This document shows positions 9,950 to 18,444 of a stretch of 64,000 bases of DNA, piece by piece (the first letter of the stretch is position 1; each line of letters starts with the position of its first letter). A program made the translations under genes and the position numbers. The DNA is taken from the NCBI RefSeq assembly GCF_028830055.1, contig NZ_CP101655.1, forward strand, positions 4,668,812 to 4,732,811. The letters run 5' to 3'. The notes under the pieces were generated by a model. It did no database searches. It had not been told where the DNA came from and saw only the letters and a program-made list of their open reading frames with translations. This DNA comes from Pseudomonas serboccidentalis (GTDB lineage: Bacteria; Pseudomonadota; Gammaproteobacteria; Pseudomonadales; Pseudomonadaceae).

Positions 9950-10876
9950 TTGGTAACCATTCTTGAACCCGGGGAAATCGAGGCGGCGGCCAGTTCGCCA
10001 CCGTTTCTGTACCTGCCACCGCACAACCTGTTCACCTTGCGCGCGCAACGCCTGGAACACCTGGCCGAAGGGCATGCGCTGGCCGATTACCTGCATCTGA
10101 TCGCCGGGTTGTGTCGGGCCCAGCAGGCGGTGATGGACGATCCGCCCTTGGCGGTTCCCATCGACACGCAGCGCCTTGAAGTCTGCCAGCGCCACGGTCT
10201 GCCGCCCTTTGCGGCCGACACGCTGGTGCGCGAAGACACTTGGCAGGCTTATCTCGAGGCTTTGCTGCAACGCTATGTGCCGTCGGAGCAACCGGCGGTG
10301 CTCGACGCGGTGGACACGCTGCGCGAGGCCAGTGCCGGTCAGTTGCGCGCGTGGGCAGTGGCGCTGGTCAGCGGCCAGTATTCAATGGTGCCGGCAGCGC
10401 TGGTGCCGTTTCTTGGCGCCGGGCTGCAAACGGCATGGAGCCACTGGCTGCTCAGCGTGCCTAACCTGCAACTGAAACCCGGCGACAGCCTCAGCCAATG
10501 CCCGGGCTGCGGATCACCGGCCATGGCGGGGGTGATCCGCCATCGCGGCAAACACAACGGCCTGCGTTATCTGGTGTGTTCGCTGTGCGCCTGTGAATGG
10601 CATGTGGTGCGGGTCAAGTGCGTGTATTGCGAGTCGAGCAAAGGCCTGGATTATCTGAGCCTCGAAGACGATCGCCACGCGGCCAATCAGGCGCCGATTC
10701 GTGCGGAAGTCTGCCCGAGCTGCAACAGCTATCTGAAACTGGTGTATCTGGAAAACGATGCCGAAGGCGAAGCCCTGTCGGCGGACCTCACCAGCCTGTT
10801 GCTCGACATGCGTCTGGCGCAGGACGGTTATCAGCGTCTGGCACCGAATCTGTTGCTGGCACCGGGAGACGAATGA
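9950..10876 (+). CDS. fdhE: Formate dehydrogenase accessory protein FdhE
   Basis: The 308-residue cytoplasmic protein is needed for maturation of exported formate dehydrogenases. FdhE proteins bind the catalytic subunit before Tat export and carry iron bound by CxxC motifs. Four such motifs are present: CPGCGSPAM near 183, CSLCACEW near 208, CVYCES near 223 and CPSCNSYLK near 255. The start is probably the TTG three bases after the fdnI stop; no ATG or GTG lies nearby. The gene therefore continues the fdn operon. The first 150 residues are helical and less conserved. Confidence 0.92.
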   Translation: MVTILEPGEIEAAASSPPFLYLPPHNLFTLRAQRLEHLAEGHALADYLHLIAGLCRAQQAVMDDPPLAVPIDTQRLEVCQRHGLPPFAADTLVREDTWQAYLEALLQRYVPSEQPAVLDAVDTLREASAGQLRAWAVALVSGQYSMVPAALVPFLGAGLQTAWSHWLLSVPNLQLKPGDSLSQCPGCGSPAMAGVIRHRGKHNGLRYLVCSLCACEWHVVRVKCVYCESSKGLDYLSLEDDRHAANQAPIRAEVCPSCNSYLKLVYLENDAEGEALSADLTSLLLDMRLAQDGYQRLAPNLLLAPGDE

Positions 10877-10924
10877 CCTTAGCGTCTACACTCGCCGGAC
10901 AGTCTTATTTTTCGGGAGTGGCTG

Positions 10925-12337
10925 ATGTCCGCAAGTGTTGCCCCGCGTTTACCTTCCATTGATGGGTTGTTGCGTCATCCGGCCTGCCTGCCACTGGCTG
11001 ATCGTTATGGGCGTGAGTCGCTGCTGGCGAGTTTGCGCCAGTTGCTCGATGAGTTGCGTTCGAGCGTATTGAACGGGCAATTGTCCGCCGTTGAAATCAG
11101 CCCCGACGTGCTCGCCGGGCGAGTCGGCGAGCGTCTGGCGCAGCAACAGCGCAGCCACGTGCGGCGGGTGTTCAACCTGACGGGCACGGTGCTGCACACC
11201 AATCTTGGCCGCGCGCTGTTGCCGGACGAAGCCATCGACGCGGTGCAAATGGCCGCGCGGTATCCGCTCAATCTCGAATTCGATCTGGCCAGCGGCAAAC
11301 GCGGTGATCGCGACGATTTGATCGAAGGCCTGATCCGCGAACTGACCGGCGCCGAAGCCGTCACAGTGGTCAACAACAATGCGGCTGCCGTGCTCTTGAC
11401 GCTCAACAGCCTCGGCGCGCGCAAGGAAGGCATCATCTCGCGCGGCGAGTTGATCGAGATCGGCGGCGCGTTCCGCATCCCCGACATCATGGCCCGCGCC
11501 GGCGTGCGTCTGCACGAAGTCGGCACCACCAACCGCACCCACGCCCGTGACTATGAAGCCGCCATCAGCCCACGCAGCGGTTTGATCATGCGCGTGCATG
11601 CGAGCAACTACAGCATCGAAGGCTTTACCGCCCGAGTGCCTACCGCCGAACTGGCCGAGTTGGCCCATCGGCATGGTTTGCCACTGCTGGAGGATCTGGG
11701 TAGCGGCAGCCTGCTGGACCTGACTCGCTGGGGCTTGCCGGCGGAACCGACGGTGCGTCAGGCGCTGCTCGACGGTGCGGACATCGTCACTTTCAGCGGC
11801 GATAAATTGCTCGGCGGGCCGCAGGCCGGGTTGATCGTCGGGCGCAAAGAATTGATTGCGAAGATCAAGAAGAATCCGTTGAAGCGTGCCTTGCGCGTCG
11901 ACAAGTTGACCTTGGCTGCGCTGGAAGCAGTGCTCGGCTTGTACCGCGACCCGGATCGACTCGCCGAGCGTCTGCCGAGCCTGCGCTTGTTGACCCGCCC
12001 GCAAGCCGCGATTTTCGCCCAGGCCGAGCGCCTGCAACCGGCGCTGGCACAGGTCATCGGCCAGCCTTGGACTGTCAGCGCAGTGAAGGCCCTGGGCATG
12101 ATCGGCAGCGGCAGCCAACCAGTGGCGCGCCTGCCGAGTGCCGCGTTGTGCCTGCGCCCGCAGGTGTCGAAACGCCTGCGCGGGCGTTGTCTGCTGAATC
12201 TGGAAGCGGCGCTGCGCGGGTTGCCGATTCCGGTGCTGGGGCGCATCGATGACGACGCGTTGTGGCTGGACCTGCGCCAACTCGACGATGAGCCGGCGTG
12301 GCTGGCGCAGTTGCCGCAGTTGCAGGTCGAGTCGTGA
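10925..12337 (+). CDS. selA: L-seryl-tRNA(Sec) selenium transferase
   Basis: SelA converts seryl-tRNA(Sec) to selenocysteyl-tRNA(Sec) using selenophosphate and PLP. The 470-residue length and the conserved N-terminal domain plus fold-type I PLP domain agree. The sequence shows [20 protein letters not shown] near residue 80, [10 protein letters not shown] near 150, and the PLP lysine in [14 protein letters not shown] near 285-298. It stands 48 bases after fdhE. Its stop overlaps the selB start by three bases (GTGA), so the two are coupled. It forms a decamer in the cytoplasm in E. coli. Confidence 0.96.
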   Translation: MSASVAPRLPSIDGLLRHPACLPLADRYGRESLLASLRQLLDELRSSVLNGQLSAVEISPDVLAGRVGERLAQQQRSHVRRVFNLTGTVLHTNLGRALLPDEAIDAVQMAARYPLNLEFDLASGKRGDRDDLIEGLIRELTGAEAVTVVNNNAAAVLLTLNSLGARKEGIISRGELIEIGGAFRIPDIMARAGVRLHEVGTTNRTHARDYEAAISPRSGLIMRVHASNYSIEGFTARVPTAELAELAHRHGLPLLEDLGSGSLLDLTRWGLPAEPTVRQALLDGADIVTFSGDKLLGGPQAGLIVGRKELIAKIKKNPLKRALRVDKLTLAALEAVLGLYRDPDRLAERLPSLRLLTRPQAAIFAQAERLQPALAQVIGQPWTVSAVKALGMIGSGSQPVARLPSAALCLRPQVSKRLRGRCLLNLEAALRGLPIPVLGRIDDDALWLDLRQLDDEPAWLAQLPQLQVES

Positions 12338-14250
12338 TCGTCGGCACGGCGGGGCACATCGACCACGGCAAAACCTCGCTGCTGCAGGCCCTGACCGGAC
12401 AAACCGGCGACCGCCGCCCGCAGGAGCGCGAACGCGGGATGACCATCGACCTCGGTTATCTGTATGCAGAACTGGAACCGGGTGCGGGGTTGACCGGGTT
12501 TATCGATGTGCCGGGCCATGAAAAATTCACCCATAACATGCTCGCCGGGGCGCAGGGCATCGATCTGGTGTTGCTGGTGGTGGCCGCGGACGACGGGGTC
12601 ATGCCGCAAACCCGAGAGCATCTGGCGATCGTCCAGTTGCTGGGAATTCCCCGGGCGCTGGTGGCGATCACCAAATGTGACCGGGCCGAGACGGGCAGGG
12701 TGGAGCAAGTACAGCGGCAGATTCTCGATCTGCTGGAAACCGGGCCGTTTGCCGAGGCGCCGATTCTGACTGTGTCGAGCGTGACCGGGCAGGGCATCGA
12801 TGCATTGCGCCAGAACTTGTTGCAGACACAGGGCGAAGTGCATGAGCGCAGTCGCGAAGGCGGATTCCGTCTGGCCATCGACCGCGCCTTCAGCGTGGCC
12901 GGCGCCGGGATCGTGGTCACCGGCACGGCGTTGTCGGGTACGGTGTCAGCCGGCGACAAACTCGCCCTCGGACCATCCGGTAAATCGGTGCGGGTGCGGG
13001 GTTTGCACGCGCAGAACCAAGCCGCCGAACAGGCCTTTGCCGGGCAACGCGTGGCACTGAATATCAGCGGCGAACGGCTCACGCTGGAGCAGATCCATCG
13101 CGGCCAATGGCTGTTGGCCGAGTGGCTGCACGCACCGACGCAGCGGGTCGACATCGAATTTCAGCTGTTGCCCGGTGAGCGCACGTTCGAACACTTTCAT
13201 CCGGTGCATGTGCACCTCGGCACCCAGGACGTCATCGCTCGCGTGGCCTTGCTCGAAGGCCCGCGCTTGAGTCCCGGCCAGCGCATGTTCGCGCAACTGC
13301 TGATCAATGCGCCGGTGCACGCGGTGAAGGGCGATCGCGTGATCCTGCGTGATCAGAGCGCCCAACGCACTTTGGGCGGCGGCCAGGTGCTCGACCCGTT
13401 CGCCCCGGCCCGGCAACGCCGCAGCCCGGAACGGCTGGCGCAGCTGCAAGCCCTGGCGCGCAGCGACAGCCTGGAACAGGCGCTGCCGGTGTTGCTCAAC
13501 CACGGCACCGGCGGCCTCGATCCGCAGCGGCTGGAGCGCCAGTTCAATCGCCCGCGTGCCGACTGGTCGCTGGCGGCCAACGTGCGCCTGATCGACACCC
13601 GCCAAGGCCCGGTGCTGTTCAATGTCCAGCGTTGGGGGCAGTTGAAGTTCACCCTGTTACAGCACTTGGCAAAATTCCATGAACTGGAACCTGACCAGAT
13701 GGGACCGGATCGGGACCGTCTACGGCGCTTCAGTGGTCTGGCGCTGGAACGCTCGACCTTTGCCAGTCTGCTGGAAGAATTGCGCACCACCGGATCAATC
13801 AACGCCAGCGGGCCGTGGCTGCACCTGCCGGATTATCAGGTGCGTTTGAACGCCGAAGACGAAACCCTGTGGCAACGCATGCAACCGCTGTTCGAACAGG
13901 CCGGATACGATCCGCCGTGGGTGCGCGATGTCGCGAAAATACTCGGTGAGGACGACGCGGTGGTGCGCCTGCTGCTGCGCAAACTGGCGCGCCTGGGTTT
14001 GATGCACCAAGTGGTGCGCGACTTGTTTCTGACCGACGTGCAACTGCGGCGCATGGCCGGCGTGCTGCTGCAACTGGAACAGGAAAAACCGCAGATCCAG
14101 GTGACAACTTTCCGCGATGCGCTAGGCTTGGGACGCAAACGCTGTATTCAGTACCTGGAATACTTCGACCGCCTCGGTCTGACCCGACGCATCGGCGAAT
14201 CCCGTGTGATCCGTCACGACAACGCGCTGGCCAGTGCCGACGCACCCTGA
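12334..14250 (+). CDS. selB: Selenocysteine-specific elongation factor SelB
   Basis: SelB is a GTPase that delivers Sec-tRNA to the ribosome at UGA codons marked by a SECIS. The 638-residue protein begins [15 protein letters not shown] (G1 P-loop). It has DVPGHEKF (G3) near residue 60 and TKCDRAE (G4) near 115, two EF-Tu-like beta domains, and a C-terminal array of winged helices that reads the SECIS hairpin. I take the GTG at 12334 as start because it overlaps the selA stop and begins exactly at the G domain. A longer open frame to 12298 lies inside selA and is unlikely to be used. The tRNA for Sec follows only seven bases after the stop. Confidence 0.95.
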   Translation: MIVGTAGHIDHGKTSLLQALTGQTGDRRPQERERGMTIDLGYLYAELEPGAGLTGFIDVPGHEKFTHNMLAGAQGIDLVLLVVAADDGVMPQTREHLAIVQLLGIPRALVAITKCDRAETGRVEQVQRQILDLLETGPFAEAPILTVSSVTGQGIDALRQNLLQTQGEVHERSREGGFRLAIDRAFSVAGAGIVVTGTALSGTVSAGDKLALGPSGKSVRVRGLHAQNQAAEQAFAGQRVALNISGERLTLEQIHRGQWLLAEWLHAPTQRVDIEFQLLPGERTFEHFHPVHVHLGTQDVIARVALLEGPRLSPGQRMFAQLLINAPVHAVKGDRVILRDQSAQRTLGGGQVLDPFAPARQRRSPERLAQLQALARSDSLEQALPVLLNHGTGGLDPQRLERQFNRPRADWSLAANVRLIDTRQGPVLFNVQRWGQLKFTLLQHLAKFHELEPDQMGPDRDRLRRFSGLALERSTFASLLEELRTTGSINASGPWLHLPDYQVRLNAEDETLWQRMQPLFEQAGYDPPWVRDVAKILGEDDAVVRLLLRKLARLGLMHQVVRDLFLTDVQLRRMAGVLLQLEQEKPQIQVTTFRDALGLGRKRCIQYLEYFDRLGLTRRIGESRVIRHDNALASADAP

Positions 14251-14257
14251 GTTCAAA

Positions 14258-14353
14258 GGAAGGCAATCGCGCCCGGTGGCGCGGCCGGGCTTCAAACCCG
14301 GTTGGGGACGGCATCCGTTCCCGGGCAGGTTCGACTCCGGCTGCCTTCCGCCA
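14258..14353 (+). tRNA. selC: tRNA-Sec (anticodon UCA)
   Basis: A 96-base sequence matches the unusual shape of the bacterial selenocysteine tRNA. It has an eight-base acceptor stem beginning GGAAGGCA and pairing before the encoded CCA. The anticodon TCA lies at 14292-14294 in the loop CTTCAAA. The long variable arm GGGACGGCATCCGTTCCC and the T-loop GGTTCGACTCC follow. The loops and T arm are very close to E. coli selC. It lies seven bases after selB, probably as the last member of the transcript. Confidence 0.96.
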
Positions 14354-14377
14354 ATTACCCCCGAGCCCCCGCAAATC

Positions 14378-14472
14378 CCCTGTAGGAGTGAGCCTGCTCG
14401 CGATGGCGGTCGATCAGTCGAAATTGATCTGAATGACACACTGCCATCGCGAGCAAGCCCGCTCCCACAGGG
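14378..14472. repeat. REPIN (CTGTAGGAGTGAGCCTGCTCGC type), copy 1
   Basis: The inverted arms carry GGAGTGAGCCTGCTCGCGAT and the complement of it with a few changes, around a central spacer. It follows selC. With copy 2 it fills the 337-base gap between selC and the convergent porin gene; no other gene is seen in that gap. Confidence 0.85.
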
Positions 14473-14520
14473 ATTCGGTTTCTGGCTGCCGCGCCTCGTC
14501 ATTCCAGAGTTAACCCGGCC

Positions 14521-14613
14521 CCCTGTAGGAGTGAGCCTGCTCGCGATGGCGACATGTCAGTCAATATTTATGTGAATGACACACCACCATCGCGAGCAGG
14601 CTCACTCCTACAA
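14521..14613. repeat. REPIN of the same type, copy 2
   Basis: The arms are nearly perfect complements (GGAGTGAGCCTGCTCGCGAT and its reverse). The internal spacer differs from that of copy 1, apart from GAATGACACAC. It lies just downstream of the porin stop and convergent to selC, where it could help end transcription from both sides. Confidence 0.85.
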
Positions 14614-14690
14614 AGATTGGGTGTCAGGCTGGCGGATCGAGGGCGCGGTTCACAGCCAGTTCGCCATCGAACATCCGCAGCCACGAGCCA

Positions 14691-15983
14691 TCAAAACCCC
14701 AACGGGTACTGAATCACCACATAAATCCGGTCAATGTCATCCCCGGCCTGCGCCTCGTTGGCCCGGTGCGAGACATGCGATAGCTGCACCGACAGGTCCT
14801 TCGCCGCGCCCGATTGCACGATGTACTTCAGATCAATATCGCGCTCCCAGTGTTTGCCGCCAGCGCCTTGCTGCGGTTGGTATTGACCGCGCTCGGCATC
14901 GAACGGGTTGTACGCGCCGCCCTCGGGCGCATGGGTGCCGTCGATGTGGCTGCCGCGAACATAACGGGTCATGAAGGCCAGACCAGGGATGCCGAAGGCA
15001 CCGAGGTCGAGGTCGTAGCGCGCTTGCCAGGAGCGTTCGCCGGCGCCGTTGAAGTCGGCGTATTTGATCGAGTTGGCGAGGTAGATCGAGTCGCCGCCGA
15101 CGAAATCGAACGGCGTGTCGCCATTGATTCGCTGCCAGCCGAGCATCACGGCGTGCGGGCCGAAGGCGTATTTGCCGGACAGGCTGAAGGCTGTGTTGTC
15201 GATGGCGCCGGCCAGCGCGCGGCCGGTATCGCGAGTGTGGTAGAGGTTGGCGTCGAGCAGCACGCCGGACTGTTTGAAATGCAGATTGCCGTAGTACTGA
15301 TGCCAGGTGTCGGTCAGTTCCGAGGCGTACAGCGAACCACCGACGGGACTGTCGCCGAACAGGTCAGCGCCGAGGAAACTGATCCCGCCGGCCTCGGTGT
15401 TGGCACCGTAGCCATAAAAATCGCCGCGCCCAGAGGAGCTGTCCTGATTCTTGAACGCGGTGAAGTGCCCGGCCACCAGACTGACTTCATCGATTTCCCG
15501 ACTGTTGAGCAGCAGGCCCGTGGCGTATTCCGGTTGCAGGCGTTTGTCCGAGGTGTCGAATACCGGGGTTTCCACGGTCATTTCGCCGAACGCCAGGGTG
15601 GTGCGCGAGACCTTGAGTTTGAAGGCGCCGCCAGCGCTGGAGTAGTTCGGCTCGCTGCGGCCGCTGCTGTCGACCGGCAACAGGCCGGTACCGGAATGAC
15701 CTTTGCCACCATCGAGTTTAAGGCCAAGAAAAGCATGGGCATCGATGCCGAAGCCGACATCGCCCGGCGTGTATCCGGAAGTGAACGTGCCGATAAAACC
15801 CTGAGCCCATTCCTGCTTATAGTTTTTGCCGGCGGGAGAGGGCGAGCGGTAGTCGTTGTTCAGGTAGAAGTTGCGGCTGAGTACTTCGGTCTTGGCATCG
15901 TCGAAGAAGTCGCTGGCGAAAGTATTGTCGGTCGCTGCGCAAAGCAGGGCCAACAGCGCAAAACGTGGTGTTGAGAGAGCCAT
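14691..15983 (-). CDS. OprD-family outer membrane porin
   Basis: The start at 15983 gives 430 residues with an N-terminal signal peptide (about 24 residues, ending near NTFAS). A mature OprD-type barrel follows: FFDDAKTEVLSRNFYLNNDY at the start, repeated beta strands ending in aromatic residues, and a terminal QYPLGF with C-terminal Phe. These porins form narrow monomeric channels for amino acids, aromatic acids or sugars; the substrate here cannot be told. An open frame extends 45 codons further upstream but carries no signal sequence. REPINs lie on both sides, and an aminotransferase gene is upstream on the same strand. Confidence 0.88.
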   Translation of the reverse strand: MALSTPRFALLALLCAATDNTFASDFFDDAKTEVLSRNFYLNNDYRSPSPAGKNYKQEWAQGFIGTFTSGYTPGDVGFGIDAHAFLGLKLDGGKGHSGTGLLPVDSSGRSEPNYSSAGGAFKLKVSRTTLAFGEMTVETPVFDTSDKRLQPEYATGLLLNSREIDEVSLVAGHFTAFKNQDSSSGRGDFYGYGANTEAGGISFLGADLFGDSPVGGSLYASELTDTWHQYYGNLHFKQSGVLLDANLYHTRDTGRALAGAIDNTAFSLSGKYAFGPHAVMLGWQRINGDTPFDFVGGDSIYLANSIKYADFNGAGERSWQARYDLDLGAFGIPGLAFMTRYVRGSHIDGTHAPEGGAYNPFDAERGQYQPQQGAGGKHWERDIDLKYIVQSGAAKDLSVQLSHVSHRANEAQAGDDIDRIYVVIQYPLGF

Positions 15984-16080
15984 CGTGAGAGACCAGCCAT
16001 CGTAGAAGGTCGCTGATGATGGGCTGGATGTGCAGGGGAACGATTGAGCCAGTGTGCTGAATACAAGCCCCAGCGGATTT

Positions 16081-16170
16081 CTTTGTAGGCGTGAGCCTGT
16101 TCGCGATAGGTGTGTCATTCAGCATCAATATCAACTGATCGACCGCCATCGCGAGCAGGCACCTACAAAG
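16081..16170. repeat. REPIN, copy 3 of the 14378 type
   Basis: The left arm is CTTTGTAGGCGTGAGCCTGT and the right arm its near complement. The palindrome lies between the porin start and the end of the aminotransferase gene. The arms are more diverged than in copies 1 and 2. Confidence 0.8.
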
Positions 16171-16179
16171 GGTTATGGG

Positions 16180-17562
16180 TTACAGGCGACCGTACTCGCG
16201 GGCTGTGCGATCTACGGCGATGCGCGTCTTGTCGACCAGTTCATCCAGCTCCGCCCGCGTGGCGATCAGGGCCGGGGCCATGATCATCCGGCCCAGGGTC
16301 GAACGAATAATCAGGCCTTCCTCAAAGCCAATGGTGCGGCAACGCCAGGCGATGTCGTTCTCGTTGGCAAAACGCTTGCGGGTGGCTTTGTCTTCAGCGA
16401 ATTGCAACGCAGCGACCAGGCCAACGCCCTGAATCTCGCCCACCAGCGGGTGGCTGCCGAACACTTCGCGCAGGCAGTTCTGCAGGTACGGGCCGGTGTC
16501 GTTTTTCACCTGCGTGACCACGCCTTCATCGCGCAAGGCCTTGAGGTTGGCGATCGCCACCGCAGCGGCCACCGGGTGCCCGGAGTAAGTCAGGCCGTGG
16601 GCGAATACGCCGCCTCTTTCCACCAGTGCTTGCGCCATGCGCCGCGACAGGATCAGCCCGCCCATGGGGATGTAGCCCGAGGTCAGGCCTTTGGCGATGG
16701 ACAGGGTGTCGGGTTCAAAACCGAAGGCCTGATGCGCGAACCACTCGCCGGTGCGGCCGAACCCGCCAATGACTTCGTCAGCGCACAGCAACACGTCGTA
16801 CTGGCGGCAGATGCGCTGGATTTCCGGCCAGTAAGTGGCGGGCGGGATGATCATGCCGCCAGCGCCCTGGAACGGTTCGGCGACGAATGCGGCGACCTTG
16901 TCGGCGCCCAGTTCGAGAATCTTGTCTTCCAGTTGTTTCGCCGCGCGCAGGCCGAACGCTTCAGGGCTGAGGTCGCCTTCGTGGGCGAACCAGTACGGCT
17001 CGTCTATGTGCGCCACATCGGGGATGGTGCCGCCCATTTCGTGCATGAACTTCATGCCGCCGAGCGCCGTCGCCGCCAGGGTCGAGCCGTGGTAGCCGTT
17101 CCAGCGGCCGATCATGATTTTTTTCTCGGGCTTACCCATCACCTGCCAGAACTTGCGCACGGTGCGGATCAGCACTTCGTTGGCTTCGGAGCCGGAGTTG
17201 GTGTAGATCGCGTGGCTGTAGTGCTTGGGCAGCAGGCTGAACAGCAGCTCCGACAACTCGATCACCTGCGGGTGAGTGGTGTGGAAGAACATGTTGTAGT
17301 AGGGCAGTTGTTCCAGCTGCGCGGTCGCGGCGGCGGCCAGATCCTTGCGTCCGTAGCCGAGGTTGGTGCACCACAGGCCGGACATGCCGTCCAGGTAACG
17401 CTTGCCGTCGTTGTCCCACAACGCCAGGCGATCACCGCTGACCATCACCCGCGGGCCTTCCTCGTTGAGGGCTTTCTGGTCGACGAACGCGTGAATGTGG
17501 TGGGCGGCGTCGGCGGCCTGGTAATCGCGGGTACTGCGGGACGGATCGAATTCGGCGGACAT
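16180..17562 (-). CDS. Class III (omega-amino acid/polyamine--pyruvate type) aminotransferase
   Basis: The 460-residue PLP enzyme has the class III aminotransferase pattern. TNSGSEANEVLIR lies near residue 115 and GRWNGYHGSTLAATALGG near 150. LLCADEVIGGFGRTGEW near 255 holds the cofactor Asp, and the PLP lysine is in SIAKGLTSGYIPMGG near 288. It resembles Pseudomonas SpuC-type putrescine or beta-alanine:pyruvate aminotransferases. The precise amine donor is not resolved. The ATG at 17562 has GGAGA nine bases upstream; an open frame reaching 17619 is ignored. It is divergent from a TetR regulator, which probably controls it. Confidence 0.88.
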   Translation of the reverse strand: MSAEFDPSRSTRDYQAADAAHHIHAFVDQKALNEEGPRVMVSGDRLALWDNDGKRYLDGMSGLWCTNLGYGRKDLAAAATAQLEQLPYYNMFFHTTHPQVIELSELLFSLLPKHYSHAIYTNSGSEANEVLIRTVRKFWQVMGKPEKKIMIGRWNGYHGSTLAATALGGMKFMHEMGGTIPDVAHIDEPYWFAHEGDLSPEAFGLRAAKQLEDKILELGADKVAAFVAEPFQGAGGMIIPPATYWPEIQRICRQYDVLLCADEVIGGFGRTGEWFAHQAFGFEPDTLSIAKGLTSGYIPMGGLILSRRMAQALVERGGVFAHGLTYSGHPVAAAVAIANLKALRDEGVVTQVKNDTGPYLQNCLREVFGSHPLVGEIQGVGLVAALQFAEDKATRKRFANENDIAWRCRTIGFEEGLIIRSTLGRMIMAPALIATRAELDELVDKTRIAVDRTAREYGRL

Positions 17563-17617
17563 GGCTGATCTCCAGAGAATGGGGCGGGTGAGTGCGTTCA
17601 TTCCAGCGCTGCACGGC

Positions 17618-17662
17618 AATATTTGTCATTTAAAAATATTTTTGTAAAGAAAATATTTGTCG
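17618..17662. promoter_or_regulatory. A/T-rich repeat block between the aminotransferase and tetR genes, putative TetR operator
   Basis: Three related units (AATATTTGTCA, AATATTTTTGT, AAATATTTGTCG) lie 17-18 bases apart in an otherwise GC-rich region. AATATTT and AAATATT at 17618-17640 also form a dyad. The position, between divergent genes and less than 60 bases from each start, fits overlapping promoters and a TetR binding site. Binding is inferred. Confidence 0.4.
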
Positions 17663-17717
17663 ATGAAAAAAGATATCCGTAGGCTGAGCGGCATTGGCAA
17701 GAATCATCAGAGGCAAC

Positions 17718-18362
17718 ATGAGCGGACTCAGAGAGCGGCAGAAGGAACAGCGCCGGCAGGTGATTGCCGAGGCGGCACTTGAGCTGTTCAAGACCAACGG
17801 TTTTGCGGCCACCACGCTGGACCAGATCGCGGTGCAAGCCGGGGTGTCGGCGCCGACGGTGGTGAATTACTTCGGTGGCAAGCAGGAGATTCTGCTGGCG
17901 TTGCTCAAGCAACCGGACGAGCAAGCCATGCGCGAGGCGCGGGCCAACCTGGATGACGACAGCGATCCATTGGAGGCGCTGTGCGAGTTCGAAGGGTTGA
18001 TGACCGATTACCAACTGCAAGCGATGCCGGCGTCGTTGTGGCGCGAACTGGCGCCGTTTCTGCTGACCGGTGAACTGGCCCAGGCCTTGAGCCCGTGGAA
18101 CGCGGCGGTGATCGAAGAAACCAAGGCACTGCTCGGGCATTTTCAGGCGCTGGGCAAAGTGCGTGCCTCGGTGGATCTGGACGTGGCGGCGACGCTGTTC
18201 AACCAGTACGCGAACATGGCGTTCATTCGCCTGGCGACCGAGTCGGCGCCGGATAGAGAAGCGTATGCAAGGCATATGCGTAACGTTTTGAATTTGATGT
18301 GTCACGGGATGTTGGCGAATGGAGAGCCACTGCGCACGATTGTCGAGACGCAGGGACCGTAG
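17718..18362 (+). CDS. TetR-family transcriptional regulator
   Basis: The 214-residue protein begins with a TetR helix-turn-helix domain. ALELFKTNGFAATTLDQIA and VSAPTVVNYFGGKQEILLAL lie within residues 15-60. A helical ligand-binding domain follows. The ATG at 17718 is preceded by AGAGGC; an upstream in-frame start at 17694 has no ribosome site. It is divergent from the class III aminotransferase, the most likely target. Its ligand is unknown. The next gene downstream is the predicted defence gene 82 bases away, which has a different base composition and its own ribosome site. Confidence 0.88.
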   Translation: MSGLRERQKEQRRQVIAEAALELFKTNGFAATTLDQIAVQAGVSAPTVVNYFGGKQEILLALLKQPDEQAMREARANLDDDSDPLEALCEFEGLMTDYQLQAMPASLWRELAPFLLTGELAQALSPWNAAVIEETKALLGHFQALGKVRASVDLDVAATLFNQYANMAFIRLATESAPDREAYARHMRNVLNLMCHGMLANGEPLRTIVETQGP

Positions 18363-18444
18363 ACTCCTTGAGAGATTTTACTGCTCACTCATCCAGCCAA
18401 CCCGAGCTACAGCAAATTGATACCGTTCGATTTAAGGAAGAATC

